From positions 62,001 through 126,000 of the forward strand of contig DWWT01000026.1 of the NCBI GenBank assembly GCA_019119575.1: 64,000 nucleotides of DNA, in the 5' to 3' direction. This DNA comes from Candidatus Enterocloster excrementipullorum. Its GTDB lineage: Bacteria > Bacillota > Clostridia > Lachnospirales > Lachnospiraceae. The translations under genes and the position numbers were made by a program. Positions 1 to 8,530 of this stretch are shown one piece after another. The notes below the pieces were generated by a model that ran no database searches, had not been told where the DNA came from, and worked only from the letters and a program-made list of their open reading frames with translations. Position 1 is the first letter of the stretch. Each line of letters starts with the position of its first letter.

Positions 1-687
1 AAGACGTATCCGTGTGAGATAGTCATAAAAATTAATTCCCACATAATTTTTAAAAAGCTGGGAAACATAGCCCGCATTGTATCCGCTTTCCCGGGCCAGA
101 GTGTCCAGGGAGAGCTTTTTATAATAGTTTTTGTTGATATATTTGATCATCTTGTTCACGGAATCCATCTGCTTTTGGTTTGCCTTAAAGGCTGCGGACT
201 GCATGCGCTCCGGCGGAAATTCCGAAACCATTGTATAGAGAAGATCAAAAAAGGCCAGCTCGAACAGGAGGCGGCTTTGCGGCGCTTCCCGTTCCGCCTC
301 CAGCATCATCCACGCCAGATCCCGGCGGATCCGCCCAAATATATCCTGCTTTTGGGGGGCGCCTGCGGAGCAGATGCGGAAGGATAAATACTCCACATCT
401 TCATAATAGTCTTTCAGAAAGTCAGGGTCCAGATGCAGGATCATGGCTACGGTGTCGGCGCCCTCCGCAAGGGTGGTATGGCCCTGGTTGGAGTTGATCA
501 GGATGATGTCGTCCTCCTTTAAAAGCCAGCGGCTTCCCCCAGCACAGACCTCCGCCCTGCCGTTTAGCACTGTCAAAAGCTCCAAATCCCGGTGCCAGTT
601 GTAGTGATAGGTTCCGATTCGGTAAACGTACTGTTCAAGCGCAATATTCATGCTGCTTTTTTTATAGGAATAATGGTATTCTTTCAT
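1..687 (-). CDS. AraC-family transcriptional regulator (3' end outside window)
   Basis: The reverse-strand frame is open from an ATG at 687 to the window edge (229 codons, no stop reached). The first 150 residues look like the cupin-type sensing domain of AraC regulators (HYNWHRDLELLTVLNGRAEV, then GHTTLAEG). The C-terminal part begins an AraC helix-turn-helix (KLSLDTLARESGYNAGYVSQ, then LFKNYVGINFYDYLTRIRL). Only one of the two AraC helix-turn-helix units is fully inside the window. GGAAGGAGGGG lies just before the start. The gene is divergent from lrgAB across about 137 bp, so control of that pair is possible but is only inferred from position. The ligand is unknown; a sugar-type effector is typical of the family. 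Confidence 0.9.
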   Translation of the reverse strand, partial: MKEYHYSYKKSSMNIALEQYVYRIGTYHYNWHRDLELLTVLNGRAEVCAGGSRWLLKEDDIILINSNQGHTTLAEGADTVAMILHLDPDFLKDYYEDVEYLSFRICSAGAPQKQDIFGRIRRDLAWMMLEAEREAPQSRLLFELAFFDLLYTMVSEFPPERMQSAAFKANQKQMDSVNKMIKYINKNYYKKLSLDTLARESGYNAGYVSQLFKNYVGINFYDYLTRIRL

Positions 688-751
688 GGCTTCCCCTCCT
701 TCCCCGGTCACTGTATACTATTTTACTATACCCGCGCAGAAATAAACAGCC

Positions 752-780
752 TTGCAACCTCCCTTCCCGGGTGGTAGAAT
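752..780 (+). promoter_or_regulatory. Candidate promoter of lrgAB
   Basis: TTGCAA (752-757) and TAGAAT (775-780) are separated by 17 bp, about 45 bp before the lrgA start. This fits a vegetative sigma-A promoter. It lies in the divergent gap shared with the AraC-type gene. Confidence 0.55.
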
Positions 781-824
781 GGAGACTGTATGCGGCAAAA
801 TATGCCATAGGAGGAAATTGATCT

Positions 825-1214
825 ATGAAATACGTCAAACAGACATGTATAATTACGGGAATGACCCTGGCCGGGGAAATCCTGGGCAGCGTCCTGCCTC
901 TGCCGGTACCGGCGGGAGTGTACGGGCTGTTTCTGATGCTGGCGGCCCTGATAAGCGGAGCGGTAAAGCTGGAGAGCGTGGAGGGGACAGGAAATTTCCT
1001 GCTGGATAGCATGTCCCTTATGTTCATCCCATCCATGGTGGGCGTGGTGGAGTGCCTGGAGGAGCTGCGGGCCGTGCTTGTGCCATTTCTCCTGATTATC
1101 CTGGCGTCCACCGTGGTGGTCATGTGCGTGACGGGCTGGACGGCCCAGCTAGTCATGGGATCCGAGGAAAATAAGGCCGGAAAATCAAAAGATGCGGGGA
1201 GGACGAGCAAATGA
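825..1214 (+). CDS. lrgA: CidA/LrgA family membrane protein
   Basis: A 129-residue protein with four hydrophobic segments and the family pattern LPLPVPAGVYGLFLMLAAL near the N-terminus. LrgA/CidA proteins were described as holin-like modulators of murein hydrolase activity; more recent work on Bacillus and Streptococcus homologues of LrgAB points to pyruvate transport. AGGAGG precedes the ATG by about 10 bp. The stop overlaps the start of lrgB by 4 bp, which implies translational coupling. The C-terminal tail from about residue 112 is polar and Lys-rich, expected on the cytoplasmic side. The family call is firm; the choice between the two roles cannot be made from sequence. Confidence 0.88.
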   Translation: MKYVKQTCIITGMTLAGEILGSVLPLPVPAGVYGLFLMLAALISGAVKLESVEGTGNFLLDSMSLMFIPSMVGVVECLEELRAVLVPFLLIILASTVVVMCVTGWTAQLVMGSEENKAGKSKDAGRTSK

Positions 1215-1915
1215 GAGAGTGTGTAAAGTGGCTGTCCGAGCAGTCCCAGTACTTTGGTTTTTTTATCAGTGTGGCGGCCTATCTGTTCGGGAGCTGGCTG
1301 CGGGATAAGACCAAGCTTGCTATTTTAAATCCCCTGCTGGTCAGTTCTGCTCTGGTAATCGCCTATCTTTTGGGAGTAGGATTGGATTATGACACATATA
1401 ATAAGAGTGCGTCCTATCTGAGTTGGCTTTTGACCCCGGCTACCGTGTGCCTGGCAATCCCCCTGTACAAACAGCTCCGCCTGTTAAAAGAGCACGGTGC
1501 GGCGGTGGCCGCGGGAATCGCCGCGGGGGTTGCGGCCAGCACGGTGAGTATTTTCCTGCTGTGCCGGGTGATGGGGCTGACCCATCTTCATTACGTGACG
1601 CTTCTGCCAAAGTCGATCACCACAGCCATCGGAATGGGCGTCAGCGAGGAGGCCGGCGGCCTCGTCACGCTGACGGTTATCAGCATTGCGGTCACGGGCC
1701 TTACGGGAAATATTATCGGGGAGACCGTTCTGCGTTTGGCCGGAATCCGCCACCCGGTGGCCAAGGGGCTGGCGCTGGGCACCAGCGCCCACGCGGTGGG
1801 AACGGCCAAGGCTTTGGAGATGGGAGAGGTAGAAGGCGCGATGAGCAGCCTGTCCATCGCGGTCGCGGGACTTTTGACCGTGATTGTGGTGCCGTTGGTT
1901 TCGGGAATGATTTAA
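1211..1915 (+). CDS. lrgB: CidB/LrgB family membrane protein
   Basis: A 234-residue, very hydrophobic protein of standard LrgB length. Family blocks include NPLLVSSALVIAYLLG, LLTPATVCLAIPLY and the C-terminal GLALGTSAHAVGTAKALEMG, the best conserved LrgB signature. It starts at an ATG inside the end of lrgA (4-bp overlap), so the two are one operon and probably one membrane complex. Known family roles are autolysis control or pyruvate uptake and release. No other gene follows in the operon before pepF, which begins 24 bp later with its own strong ribosome binding site and may be co-transcribed. Confidence 0.9.
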   Translation: MRECVKWLSEQSQYFGFFISVAAYLFGSWLRDKTKLAILNPLLVSSALVIAYLLGVGLDYDTYNKSASYLSWLLTPATVCLAIPLYKQLRLLKEHGAAVAAGIAAGVAASTVSIFLLCRVMGLTHLHYVTLLPKSITTAIGMGVSEEAGGLVTLTVISIAVTGLTGNIIGETVLRLAGIRHPVAKGLALGTSAHAVGTAKALEMGEVEGAMSSLSIAVAGLLTVIVVPLVSGMI

Positions 1916-1939
1916 GGAAGGGAAAGGAGAGGAAATACA

Positions 1940-3724
1940 TTGAAGAAACGCTGGGAAATAGAAGAGAAGGACACCTGGAGGCTGGAGGACATGGTGGAGA
2001 GCGATGCCCGATGGGAGGAGCTTTACGCCCAGGCCCAGGAAGAAATCAAGGGATACGGGGAATTTCAGGGAAAGCTCGAGGAGTCCGCGGACATGCTTTA
2101 CGGCTGTCTGGCCTTCGACGATGCTCTGTCCGAGAAGCTGGAGCGTCTCTATGTATATGCGCGGATGCGGTCAGATGAAGACACGGCAAAGGAGACATAC
2201 CAGGATATGTTTTCACGGGCCCAGACACTCTCCTTTAAGGCAGGGGAGGCATCGGCTTTCGTGGTGCCGGAAATCCTGTCCATTCCCCAAAAGATTCTGG
2301 AAGAGTACCGGCGGTCGGACAATGGTATCCGCCATTTTGACCGGGTTTTGGATCAGATTTTAGAGAAAAAGGCGCATACCCTGCCAAAGGAGCAGGAGCT
2401 CCTTCTGGCCCAGTCCCAGGACGCAACCCAGGGCTACAGCCAGATCTTTACTATGTTCAACAATGCGGATGTAAAATTTCCGCCAATTACCGGGGAGAAC
2501 GGGCAGGCGCTTCCCGTAACCCACGGCAATTACATTTCTTTGATGGAGAATCAGGACAGGAGAATCCGCCGGGACGCGTTTTTGAGCCTTTACAGCATGT
2601 ATGCCCAGTTTTCCAACACGCTGGCCGCCAATTTTGCCTCCAATGCCAAGCAGGCGGTGTTTTACGCCAGAGCCAGGGGCTATGCCTCCAGCCGTCAGTA
2701 TTATCTGGGGGAAAATGAGGTGCCCGAGGCGGTCTATGACAATCTGCTTCAGGCGGTTCACAGCCATATGGAAGGCCTCCACCGCTATGCGGGACTGCGA
2801 AAAAAAGCGCTGGGCCTTGAGGAGCTGCACATGTACGACCTCTATGTGCCTTTGGTGAAGGAGGCGGACCGGCATTTTTCCTTTGAAGAGGCCAAGTCCA
2901 TTGTCCGGGAGGGATTAAAACCGCTGGGGGAGGAGTATGGGGCTATTTTGGAGGAAGGGTTCTCTAACCGCTGGATTGATGTGTATGAAAATGAGGGCAA
3001 GCGCAGCGGGGCCTATTCCTGGGGAACCTACGGGAGCCATCCCTACGTGCTGTTAAACTTCCACGGCACGCTCAATGATGTGTTCACTTTGGCTCACGAG
3101 ATGGGCCACTCCATCCACACCTGGTACTCGGATCACAATCAGCCCTATACCTACGCGGGATACAAGATTTTTGTGGCGGAGGTGGCCTCCACCTGCAATG
3201 AGGCGCTGTTAATACGCCATCTTCTGGAAAAAGCGGAAGATAAAACGGAGCGGGCCTACCTGCTGAATCATTTCCTGGAGAGTTTCCGGGGAACCTTATT
3301 CCGCCAGACCATGTTTGCGGAGTTTGAGAAAATCGTGCATGAGCGGGCTGCTGCCGGGGAAAGCCTGACGGCCGGCGCCCTGTGCCAGATTTATCACAAG
3401 CTGAATGCGGATTACTTCGGCCCGGAGATTGCGGTGGATTCCCAGATTGACTATGAGTGGGAGCGGATTCCCCATTTCTATACGCCTTTTTATGTGTACC
3501 AGTACGCCACGGGCTTTTCCGCGGCTGTGGCTATCAGCAGCCGGATTCTCAAAGGGGAGCCGGGGGCACTGGAGGGTTATAAGAATTTCCTTAAGGGAGG
3601 CTGCTCGGCAAAACCGGTGGATCTTTTAAAGCGGGCTGGTGTCGATATGGAGCGGCCGGAGCCGGTGGAGGAAGCGCTGCGGCTGTTTGAGGAACTTTTG
3701 GAGGAGTTTGCCTCCTGCCTGTAG
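1940..3724 (+). CDS. pepF: Oligoendopeptidase F (M3 metallopeptidase)
   Basis: A 594-residue cytoplasmic zinc peptidase of usual PepF length. The zinc motif HEMGH starts near residue 386 and the third ligand region (AEVASTCNE) follows about 25 residues later. The downstream block FYTPFYVYQYATGF is typical of oligoendopeptidase F. The reaction is cleavage of short peptides, roughly 6 to 20 residues, after import or protein turnover. The start chosen is TTG at 1940, eight bases after AAAGGAGAGG, giving the family N-terminus MKKRWEIEEKDTWRLEDM; no ATG gives a better match. It follows lrgB by 24 bp. Confidence 0.95.
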   Translation: MKKRWEIEEKDTWRLEDMVESDARWEELYAQAQEEIKGYGEFQGKLEESADMLYGCLAFDDALSEKLERLYVYARMRSDEDTAKETYQDMFSRAQTLSFKAGEASAFVVPEILSIPQKILEEYRRSDNGIRHFDRVLDQILEKKAHTLPKEQELLLAQSQDATQGYSQIFTMFNNADVKFPPITGENGQALPVTHGNYISLMENQDRRIRRDAFLSLYSMYAQFSNTLAANFASNAKQAVFYARARGYASSRQYYLGENEVPEAVYDNLLQAVHSHMEGLHRYAGLRKKALGLEELHMYDLYVPLVKEADRHFSFEEAKSIVREGLKPLGEEYGAILEEGFSNRWIDVYENEGKRSGAYSWGTYGSHPYVLLNFHGTLNDVFTLAHEMGHSIHTWYSDHNQPYTYAGYKIFVAEVASTCNEALLIRHLLEKAEDKTERAYLLNHFLESFRGTLFRQTMFAEFEKIVHERAAAGESLTAGALCQIYHKLNADYFGPEIAVDSQIDYEWERIPHFYTPFYVYQYATGFSAAVAISSRILKGEPGALEGYKNFLKGGCSAKPVDLLKRAGVDMERPEPVEEALRLFEELLEEFASCL

Positions 3725-3783
3725 AGATTGGCAGGGGGAATGCCGGCTGCGGGACGGCCCGCGCCGGGAGAGGAGAAGAAACG

Positions 3784-5424
3784 ATGGGGCAGATTCTCTA
3801 TTATAATGGAACAATCATTACCATGGAGGAGCGGAACGCGCCTTATGCGGAGGCCGTTCTGACGGAGGGGGAAAGAATTAAGGCGAGAGGTTCCTTCGAT
3901 GCGGTCAAGGCGCAGGCATCAAAGGAGGCGCATCTGGCAGATCTGCAGGGGCGTACGATGATTCCGGGCTTTATTGATCCCCACAGCCATTTTACGGCCT
4001 GCGCGGGAAAAAATTTGGAAGCGGATTTGTCCGAGGCAGAAACATTTTCGGATATTATCCGTATTGTGAAGCGGTTTATCCGGGGAAATCAGGTAGCCCC
4101 GGGACAGTGGGTAACCGCCTCGGACTATGACCACAACCGCCTTCAGGAAAGAACGCATCCCCGGCGGCAGGTTCTGGATGAGGCCGCTCCGGAAAATCCT
4201 CTGGTGTTGAAGCACCAGTCCGGCCATATGGGATGCTTTAATACCCGGGCCCTAGAGTGCTTAGGGATACGGGCGGACACGCCCGCCCCGGCTGGAGGGA
4301 TGATTGAAAAGGACGCGGAGGGCCCCACGGGGTATATGGAGGAGAATGCCTTTGTGGGCTTTCTTCGCAGGGTTCCCATGCCTTCCATCCAGGCATACCT
4401 GGAGGCGTACGGGCGGGCGCAGGCGCTTTACGCTTCCTGCGGCATTACCACGGCCCAGGAGGGGATGATGCCGCTCGATTTGGCGCCCCTGTATAAGGCG
4501 CTTCTGGCCTCGGGGATTCTCAAGCTGGATATTGTGGGCTATGCGGATATGGGGCAGGCGGACCAGGTGATGGATGCTTTCCGGGAGAATATCCGGCAGT
4601 ACAGGAATCATTTTAAGCTGGGCGGCTGCAAAATTTTCCTGGACGGCTCTCCCCAGGGGCGGACGGCCTGGATGCGGGCACCCTACGAGCCACAGGAGGG
4701 ACAGCCTGCGGACTACCGGGGGTACGGTACCATGACGGACGAGGCGGTTCGGGATGCCATCCGAAAAGCCAGGGAAAGCAAGATGCAGCTTTTGGCCCAC
4801 TGCAACGGGGATGGAGCCTGCGGCCAGTATCTGGACTGCTGGGAGCAGGCAGCGGAAGAAGAGCGGACAGAACGGGAAAAGCGTGCCGGGGGCCGTACGC
4901 CGGGAAATGACCGTCCGGTGATGATTCACGCCCAGCTTTTGGGCCTGGATCAGCTCGCGCGGTTAAAGGCCCTGGGCATGATCCCCTCCTTCTTTCTGGC
5001 CCATGTGTACCACTGGGGCGAGGATCATGTGCGCAATTTTGGCTGGGAGCGGGCCAGCCGCATCAGCCCGGCGGGCTCGGCCCTGGCTCTGGGGATTCCT
5101 TTTACCCTGCACCAGGACAGCCCGGTAATCCGGCCGGATATGCTGGAAACTTTGTGGTGTGCCGTAAACCGCCTGACACGGGACGGGCGGATTCTGGGAA
5201 AAGAGGAGCGGATTCCTGTGTGGGACGCCCTTCGTGCCGTCACGGCCAATGGGGCATGGCAGTATTTTGAGGAGGAAGAGAAGGGTACCATTTCTCCCGG
5301 AAAAAGGGCGGATTTTGCCCTCCTTTCTGCAGACCCGTTAAAGACCCCGCCGGAAAACCTGCGGGATATCCGGGTATTGGCCACGGTCAAGGACGGGGAG
5401 CGGATATGGGGGGATGGAATTTGA
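3784..5424 (+). CDS. Metal-dependent amidohydrolase, YtcJ-like (Amidohydro_3)
   Basis: A 546-residue protein of the amidohydrolase superfamily. The N-terminal metal motif is PHSHFT (near residue 60) in the context MIPGFIDPHSHF. Later blocks are HQSGHMGCFNTRAL, the strand GCKIFLDGSPQGRTAWM, HCNGDGAC, HAQLLGLDQLARLKALGM and HQDSPV, in the order seen in YtcJ/YtcJ-like proteins. Substrates of this subgroup are mostly undefined, with N-substituted formamides or exoenzyme-like roles reported for a few. AGGAGAAGAAACG precedes the ATG. It follows pepF by 59 bp on the same strand. It is separate from the purine amidohydrolases SsnA and HydA further right, and there is no sign that it belongs to that pathway. 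Confidence 0.85.
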   Translation: MGQILYYNGTIITMEERNAPYAEAVLTEGERIKARGSFDAVKAQASKEAHLADLQGRTMIPGFIDPHSHFTACAGKNLEADLSEAETFSDIIRIVKRFIRGNQVAPGQWVTASDYDHNRLQERTHPRRQVLDEAAPENPLVLKHQSGHMGCFNTRALECLGIRADTPAPAGGMIEKDAEGPTGYMEENAFVGFLRRVPMPSIQAYLEAYGRAQALYASCGITTAQEGMMPLDLAPLYKALLASGILKLDIVGYADMGQADQVMDAFRENIRQYRNHFKLGGCKIFLDGSPQGRTAWMRAPYEPQEGQPADYRGYGTMTDEAVRDAIRKARESKMQLLAHCNGDGACGQYLDCWEQAAEEERTEREKRAGGRTPGNDRPVMIHAQLLGLDQLARLKALGMIPSFFLAHVYHWGEDHVRNFGWERASRISPAGSALALGIPFTLHQDSPVIRPDMLETLWCAVNRLTRDGRILGKEERIPVWDALRAVTANGAWQYFEEEEKGTISPGKRADFALLSADPLKTPPENLRDIRVLATVKDGERIWGDGI

Positions 5425-5460
5425 GACAGGATTTAGCCAAATCCCTGCGGAAATAAAGAG

Positions 5461-5505
5461 AGCGGCGAGTTGTGCAGAAAATGCAGCAGCTCACCGCTTC
5501 CTTTT
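5461..5505. terminator. Hairpin between convergent genes
   Basis: AGCGGCGAG (5461-5469) can pair with CTCACCGCT (5490-5498), with an extended partly paired centre, followed by TTCCTTTT. It lies between the converging amidohydrolase and hsp20 genes, so it probably ends transcription from the left and possibly from both sides. Confidence 0.5.
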
Positions 5506-5537
5506 ATGTGCGCCTGGCGGCGCACGTTTCTAATGGC

Positions 5538-5969
5538 TTACAGAATATTGATGTACTTGGGCGTCTCTTCTACCTTGGGCGCTTCCTTGGGAATACGAAG
5601 CCGCAGAAGGCCGTTTTCAAAGGAAGCGTGGATGTCCTCCTGGCGAAGGGCATCGCCTACATAGAAGGTCCGCTTGCAGGAGCCGGAATAGCGCTCCTGG
5701 TGCACCAGTGTCCCTTCGGAAGCGGACTTTTCAGCGGCGGCCGTCACAGTCAGATAGCCGTCCTTTAATTCCGCCTGGATATTCTCTTTTTTAAATCCCG
5801 GCAGCTCAATCTCCAGAATATAATTAGCCTCGGTCTCCCGAATGTCCGTGCGCATCACCGGAAGCCTCTTTGCATCATCCGCCTTGTCTGAGGAGCCGGA
5901 GAAAAAGGGGTCATTGAAAAAGTCATCCAACAGGTTCAGTCCATAGTTTCTTCTGGGTATTAACATCAT
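5538..5969 (-). CDS. hsp20: Hsp20/alpha-crystallin family small heat-shock protein
   Basis: A 143-residue protein. The N-terminal MMLIPRRNYGLNLLDDFFND is typical of clostridial small heat-shock proteins. The alpha-crystallin domain (about residues 40-140) contains ELPGFKKENIQAELKDGYLT and the closing GLLRLRIPKE. It acts as an ATP-independent holdase that oligomerises and keeps unfolding proteins soluble. AAGGAGG lies 8 bases before the ATG at 5969. A CIRCE operator overlaps its promoter about 100 bp upstream, so HrcA repression with heat induction is the expected control. It is a single-gene unit. Confidence 0.95.
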   Translation of the reverse strand: MMLIPRRNYGLNLLDDFFNDPFFSGSSDKADDAKRLPVMRTDIRETEANYILEIELPGFKKENIQAELKDGYLTVTAAAEKSASEGTLVHQERYSGSCKRTFYVGDALRQEDIHASFENGLLRLRIPKEAPKVEETPKYINIL

Positions 5970-6054
5970 ATCGATATCCTCCTTAAAGCCCGGCGGGATG
6001 GATGCCGCGGCCAGCGGCTGTATCCGGCAGGCATGTTTTTTTGAACATGCCTTT

Positions 6055-6082
6055 ATTATAGCACGTTTGTTAGCGCTGTCAA
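6055..6082 (-). promoter_or_regulatory. Sigma-A promoter of hsp20
   Basis: On the reverse strand TTGACA (6082-6077) and TATAAT (6060-6055) match consensus exactly and are separated by 16 bp. The -35 hexamer lies inside the CIRCE element. Confidence 0.85.
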
Positions 6083-6096
6083 TAGGTGAGTGCTAA
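6070..6096. promoter_or_regulatory. CIRCE operator (HrcA binding site)
   Basis: The left arm is TTAGCGCTG (6070-6078), a 9-bp spacer follows, and the right arm is GAGTGCTAA (6088-6096). The consensus is TTAGCACTC-N9-GAGTGCTAA; the right arm matches perfectly and the left arm has two changes. It overlaps the -35 box of hsp20, which fits direct repression by HrcA. hrcA itself is not in the window. Confidence 0.88.
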
Positions 6097-6252
6097 TTTG
6101 ACTGTGAATTTTTTTGTGCCTGAATTTTTTGCGAAGCGTGAAAATGCCTTGATGTTACACCGTTGGCACGTTACCCATTGTTCTGGGAAAACATATGGGG
6201 GATACGAAAAAAGGAGACGATCCCGCAGGAATTCCGGCTTAATTCTGAATTC

Positions 6253-6795
6253 TTACCAGCACTTGGAGCACGCATCCCGTCCTTGGGCAATGGCCTGGTC
6301 AAGTGTGGATTCTATTGGATTTTTCATATTGCTGCAGGATGGATTGGAGTGGTATTTGCTGCCGGTGCGGGAAAGCCATACGGTGGCTGCAATAGGCTCG
6401 GCGTCGGCTGCGGTCTGAGGAATCGCCTCGGGAATCTGTGCGGCCTCTGGGGAAACGGGAAGTGTTTCGGAAACCGCAGGAGGGAGAAGGGCCTGAGAGG
6501 ACAAAACCTGGGTCTGCACCACACCGTCTACGGTCCAGGCACCGTCCGCGTTTACCGTGCTGCCGTCAGGAGCAGTTCCGTTCATCAGGCAGTAGCCATT
6601 GGCATCAAAATAGTAATCCTCCGCAATGCCGTCCCCATTTCCATCGATCCACTGCCAGGAAGAAGAGGAATAGGTTCCGTTGTCATTGAGATACCGCCAG
6701 CCGTACGTATCCTGCTGCCAGGATCCGGCCAGGGAGACGAGGGACATGGACGCAGCCATAAGCGTGCTGGCCAGGAACAACAAAAGCTTTTTCAT
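6253..6795 (-). CDS. Small secreted protein with wall-binding-like repeat and Cys-rich C-terminal domain
   Basis: A 180-residue protein with a signal peptide (MKKLLLFLASTLMAASMSLVSLAG). Residues 25-70 contain GWRYLNDNG, SSWQWIDGNGDG and YYFDANGYCLMNG, which resemble the aromatic choline/cell-wall-binding repeats common in clostridial exoproteins. A Pro/Ala-rich linker follows. The last 42 residues (TGSKYHSNPSCSNMKNPIE, then DACSKCW) match a short His/Cys module often found at the end of Firmicute exported proteins, which could bind a metal. Export is well supported; a specific function is not. GAAGGATC precedes the ATG at 6795. It has no operon partner, since the methyltransferase upstream ends 83 bp away. 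Confidence 0.75.
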   Translation of the reverse strand: MKKLLLFLASTLMAASMSLVSLAGSWQQDTYGWRYLNDNGTYSSSSWQWIDGNGDGIAEDYYFDANGYCLMNGTAPDGSTVNADGAWTVDGVVQTQVLSSQALLPPAVSETLPVSPEAAQIPEAIPQTAADAEPIAATVWLSRTGSKYHSNPSCSNMKNPIESTLDQAIAQGRDACSKCW

Positions 6796-6877
6796 ATGCA
6801 GATCCTTCTTTCTTAAAAATTAACATCTGTTTTTATCATAACACGGCAGGAGGGGGGAGCGCAATGTGTTTCTGCTC

Positions 6878-7777
6878 TTACGGCCGCAGAATCACAGCGC
6901 TCCCGTGAAGATCGCACAGCGGAACCAGGGGCAGCGGGCCGTGAGTTTTTTCGTATTCTGCCACAGCTCTGGCAGCGCCCGGAAAGCGCTGGCTTCCGAA
7001 GTCGTGGAGCAGGATGGCTCCGCCGGGATTGAGGCGCGGGTAGAAAAAGGCAAGTCCGGTCAGGATTGGAGCGAAAAGATCCGCATCCAGGCTTACCAGG
7101 GCGAAGCGTTCATCCTCCAGTCCGATGGATGTGTCAGGAAAATATCCCTGCCGGATCACGGCCTGTTCGCGGAAGGGAAGACGGGCTAAAACCGCCTCGG
7201 GGCTGGTATCTGAGAAATCCCCCTCCTCCGCTCGGGAGAGTCCGCGTTTTTTTTCTTTTTCTACATCCCTTGCGTCAAAGCCGCGGAATGTGTCGAAAAG
7301 GTAAAGCTTCCGGTCGGGAAACAGAGTGTTGAGCTTCCAGGCGGTATCTCCCTTGTATACGCCAAGCTCCGCCAGAGCTCCGGGCACGCCCCGGCTTTTT
7401 AAGGATTCCCCCAGGCGCCACAGCACGGCGCTGCGGACGTCGAAATACTGATGAAGACGGCTCATATAAAGAATCGGGCCGGAAAAACCGAGAGACCGGG
7501 CCTGGGAAGCAAGACTTTCGCTGCGAACCGCATCTGCGACGCTGATGAGAAGCAGATCCGGGGAGAGAGTCAGGGACTCTTTCACGGACATGACGGCAAA
7601 TCTGTGTATATGGGTTCCCCAGAGACTTTCTTTATTGTCCCCAAAGGCCAGAATATGGAGATTTTCCTGATTTAACAGGGCCAGGGCCGCCTGGCCGAAC
7701 TGTCCGGCGCCCAGTATAACAACCCGCTCACGGCCCGTAGGATGAAAAGAAGGCGTATGTAAAATATCTGTGTTCAT
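6878..7777 (-). CDS. TylF/MycF-like methyltransferase with N-terminal Rossmann-like half
   Basis: A 299-residue protein. The N-terminal third (ERVVILGAGQFGQAALALL) has a nucleotide-binding Rossmann pattern seen in sugar or CoA-binding proteins. The remaining part matches the TylF/macrocin O-methyltransferase family: ALAELGVYKGDTAWKLNTLF, KLYLFDTFRGFD, FALVSLDADLFAPILTGL, GGAILLHDFGS. These enzymes use S-adenosylmethionine and Mg2+, often on sugars. The start at 7777 was chosen because the frame further upstream runs into the tmRNA gene and because AGAAAGGAATCTTT precedes this ATG. No glycan cluster is nearby, so the acceptor is unknown. Confidence 0.8.
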   Translation of the reverse strand: MNTDILHTPSFHPTGRERVVILGAGQFGQAALALLNQENLHILAFGDNKESLWGTHIHRFAVMSVKESLTLSPDLLLISVADAVRSESLASQARSLGFSGPILYMSRLHQYFDVRSAVLWRLGESLKSRGVPGALAELGVYKGDTAWKLNTLFPDRKLYLFDTFRGFDARDVEKEKKRGLSRAEEGDFSDTSPEAVLARLPFREQAVIRQGYFPDTSIGLEDERFALVSLDADLFAPILTGLAFFYPRLNPGGAILLHDFGSQRFPGAARAVAEYEKTHGPLPLVPLCDLHGSAVILRP

Positions 7778-7873
7778 AAAGATTCCTTTCTGCCGGGACG
7801 TCCGCGGCAATACTGCAACAAGAAAAACCTTGTAAATACGCGGCTTTCCCGTAAATACAAGGTTTTTAAAAAG

Positions 7874-8210
7874 TGGAGCTGAGGGGAATCGAACCCCTGT
7901 CCGAAAATCAATTCCCTGTTCTTCTACTATCATAGTCCTTTATTTTTCATTCCCTCTGCCACCAGAGAAAGGACACCCGGATGGTTTCGGTAGCTTCATA
8001 ATACGCCCGCATGCGCAAAGCTTTGCATGCGTCGTTTCCCACATCGTCGATGCCGGGATCTTAAAGTGTGGGTGCTCTAAGGCCGACAGCTGCAATTAAG
8101 CAGCGTATGCTAATTCGTCGTTAGCGTTTATATTTAGGTTTGCCATTTGACCCATTGCATGGGGATAGCTTCACCAGCTGCATGACCCCCGTCGAAACCA
8201 GTACAACCCC
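7874..8210 (-). ncRNA. ssrA: Transfer-messenger RNA (tmRNA)
   Basis: The 5' end GGGGTTG (8210-8204) pairs with CAGCTCC near the 3' end (7881-7875) to make the acceptor stem. TGGTTTCGACGGGG follows the 5' strand and the T-arm GGGGTTCGATTCCCC precedes the 3' strand, as in all one-piece tmRNAs. The tag reading frame (8143-8096) encodes ANLNINANDELAYAA followed by TAA. The terminal CCA is not encoded. tmRNA with SmpB rescues stalled ribosomes and tags their products for proteolysis. smpB is not adjacent in this window. Confidence 0.96.
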
Positions 8211-8291
8211 GAAAAATACTGCTCCCTGCAGAACAAACTTCCGTGCCGCCTCTGGCGTCATGACGAATTAGGATGCATTTGATGCTCTTGT

Positions 8292-8320
8292 ATCGTAGCA
8301 GATTTATGGGAGGATGTCAA
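8292..8320 (-). promoter_or_regulatory. Promoter of ssrA
   Basis: On the reverse strand TTGACA (8320-8315) and TACGAT (8297-8292) are 17 bp apart. Transcription would start about 75 bp before the mature 5' end, so the precursor would need RNase P trimming, as is normal for tmRNA. The rest of the 8211-8530 gap holds only the start signals of the next gene. Confidence 0.7.
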
Positions 8321-8432
8321 GAGGCGCAACGTTTTTCGGACTGCTGCGTCATATGAAAAAGAACTGCAAGAATTTAGCAAGAAAACCTTCCCCATATATT
8401 AAGAGAAAAGAAATACCTGTTTTTCCTGAAGT

Positions 8433-8441
8433 TGGTATACT
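8433..8441 (+). promoter_or_regulatory. Extended -10 promoter before the SIMPL-domain gene
   Basis: TGGTATACT is an extended -10 element (TGn plus TATACT) about 90 bp before the start at 8531. No good -35 box is visible, which is acceptable for an extended -10. Confidence 0.45.
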
Positions 8442-8530
8442 GTCTGTATCAGATGAATGTCCCGGCGGCGGATGCTTCCCGCTGCGGATATTATCAGAAA
8501 AAGAAGATGATTGCAGGGAGGAACAGCAGT

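Noticed and set aside
7778..7933. N-terminal extension of the methyltransferase frame
   Set aside because: It would run into the 3' end of tmRNA; the internal ATG at 7777 has a proper ribosome site.
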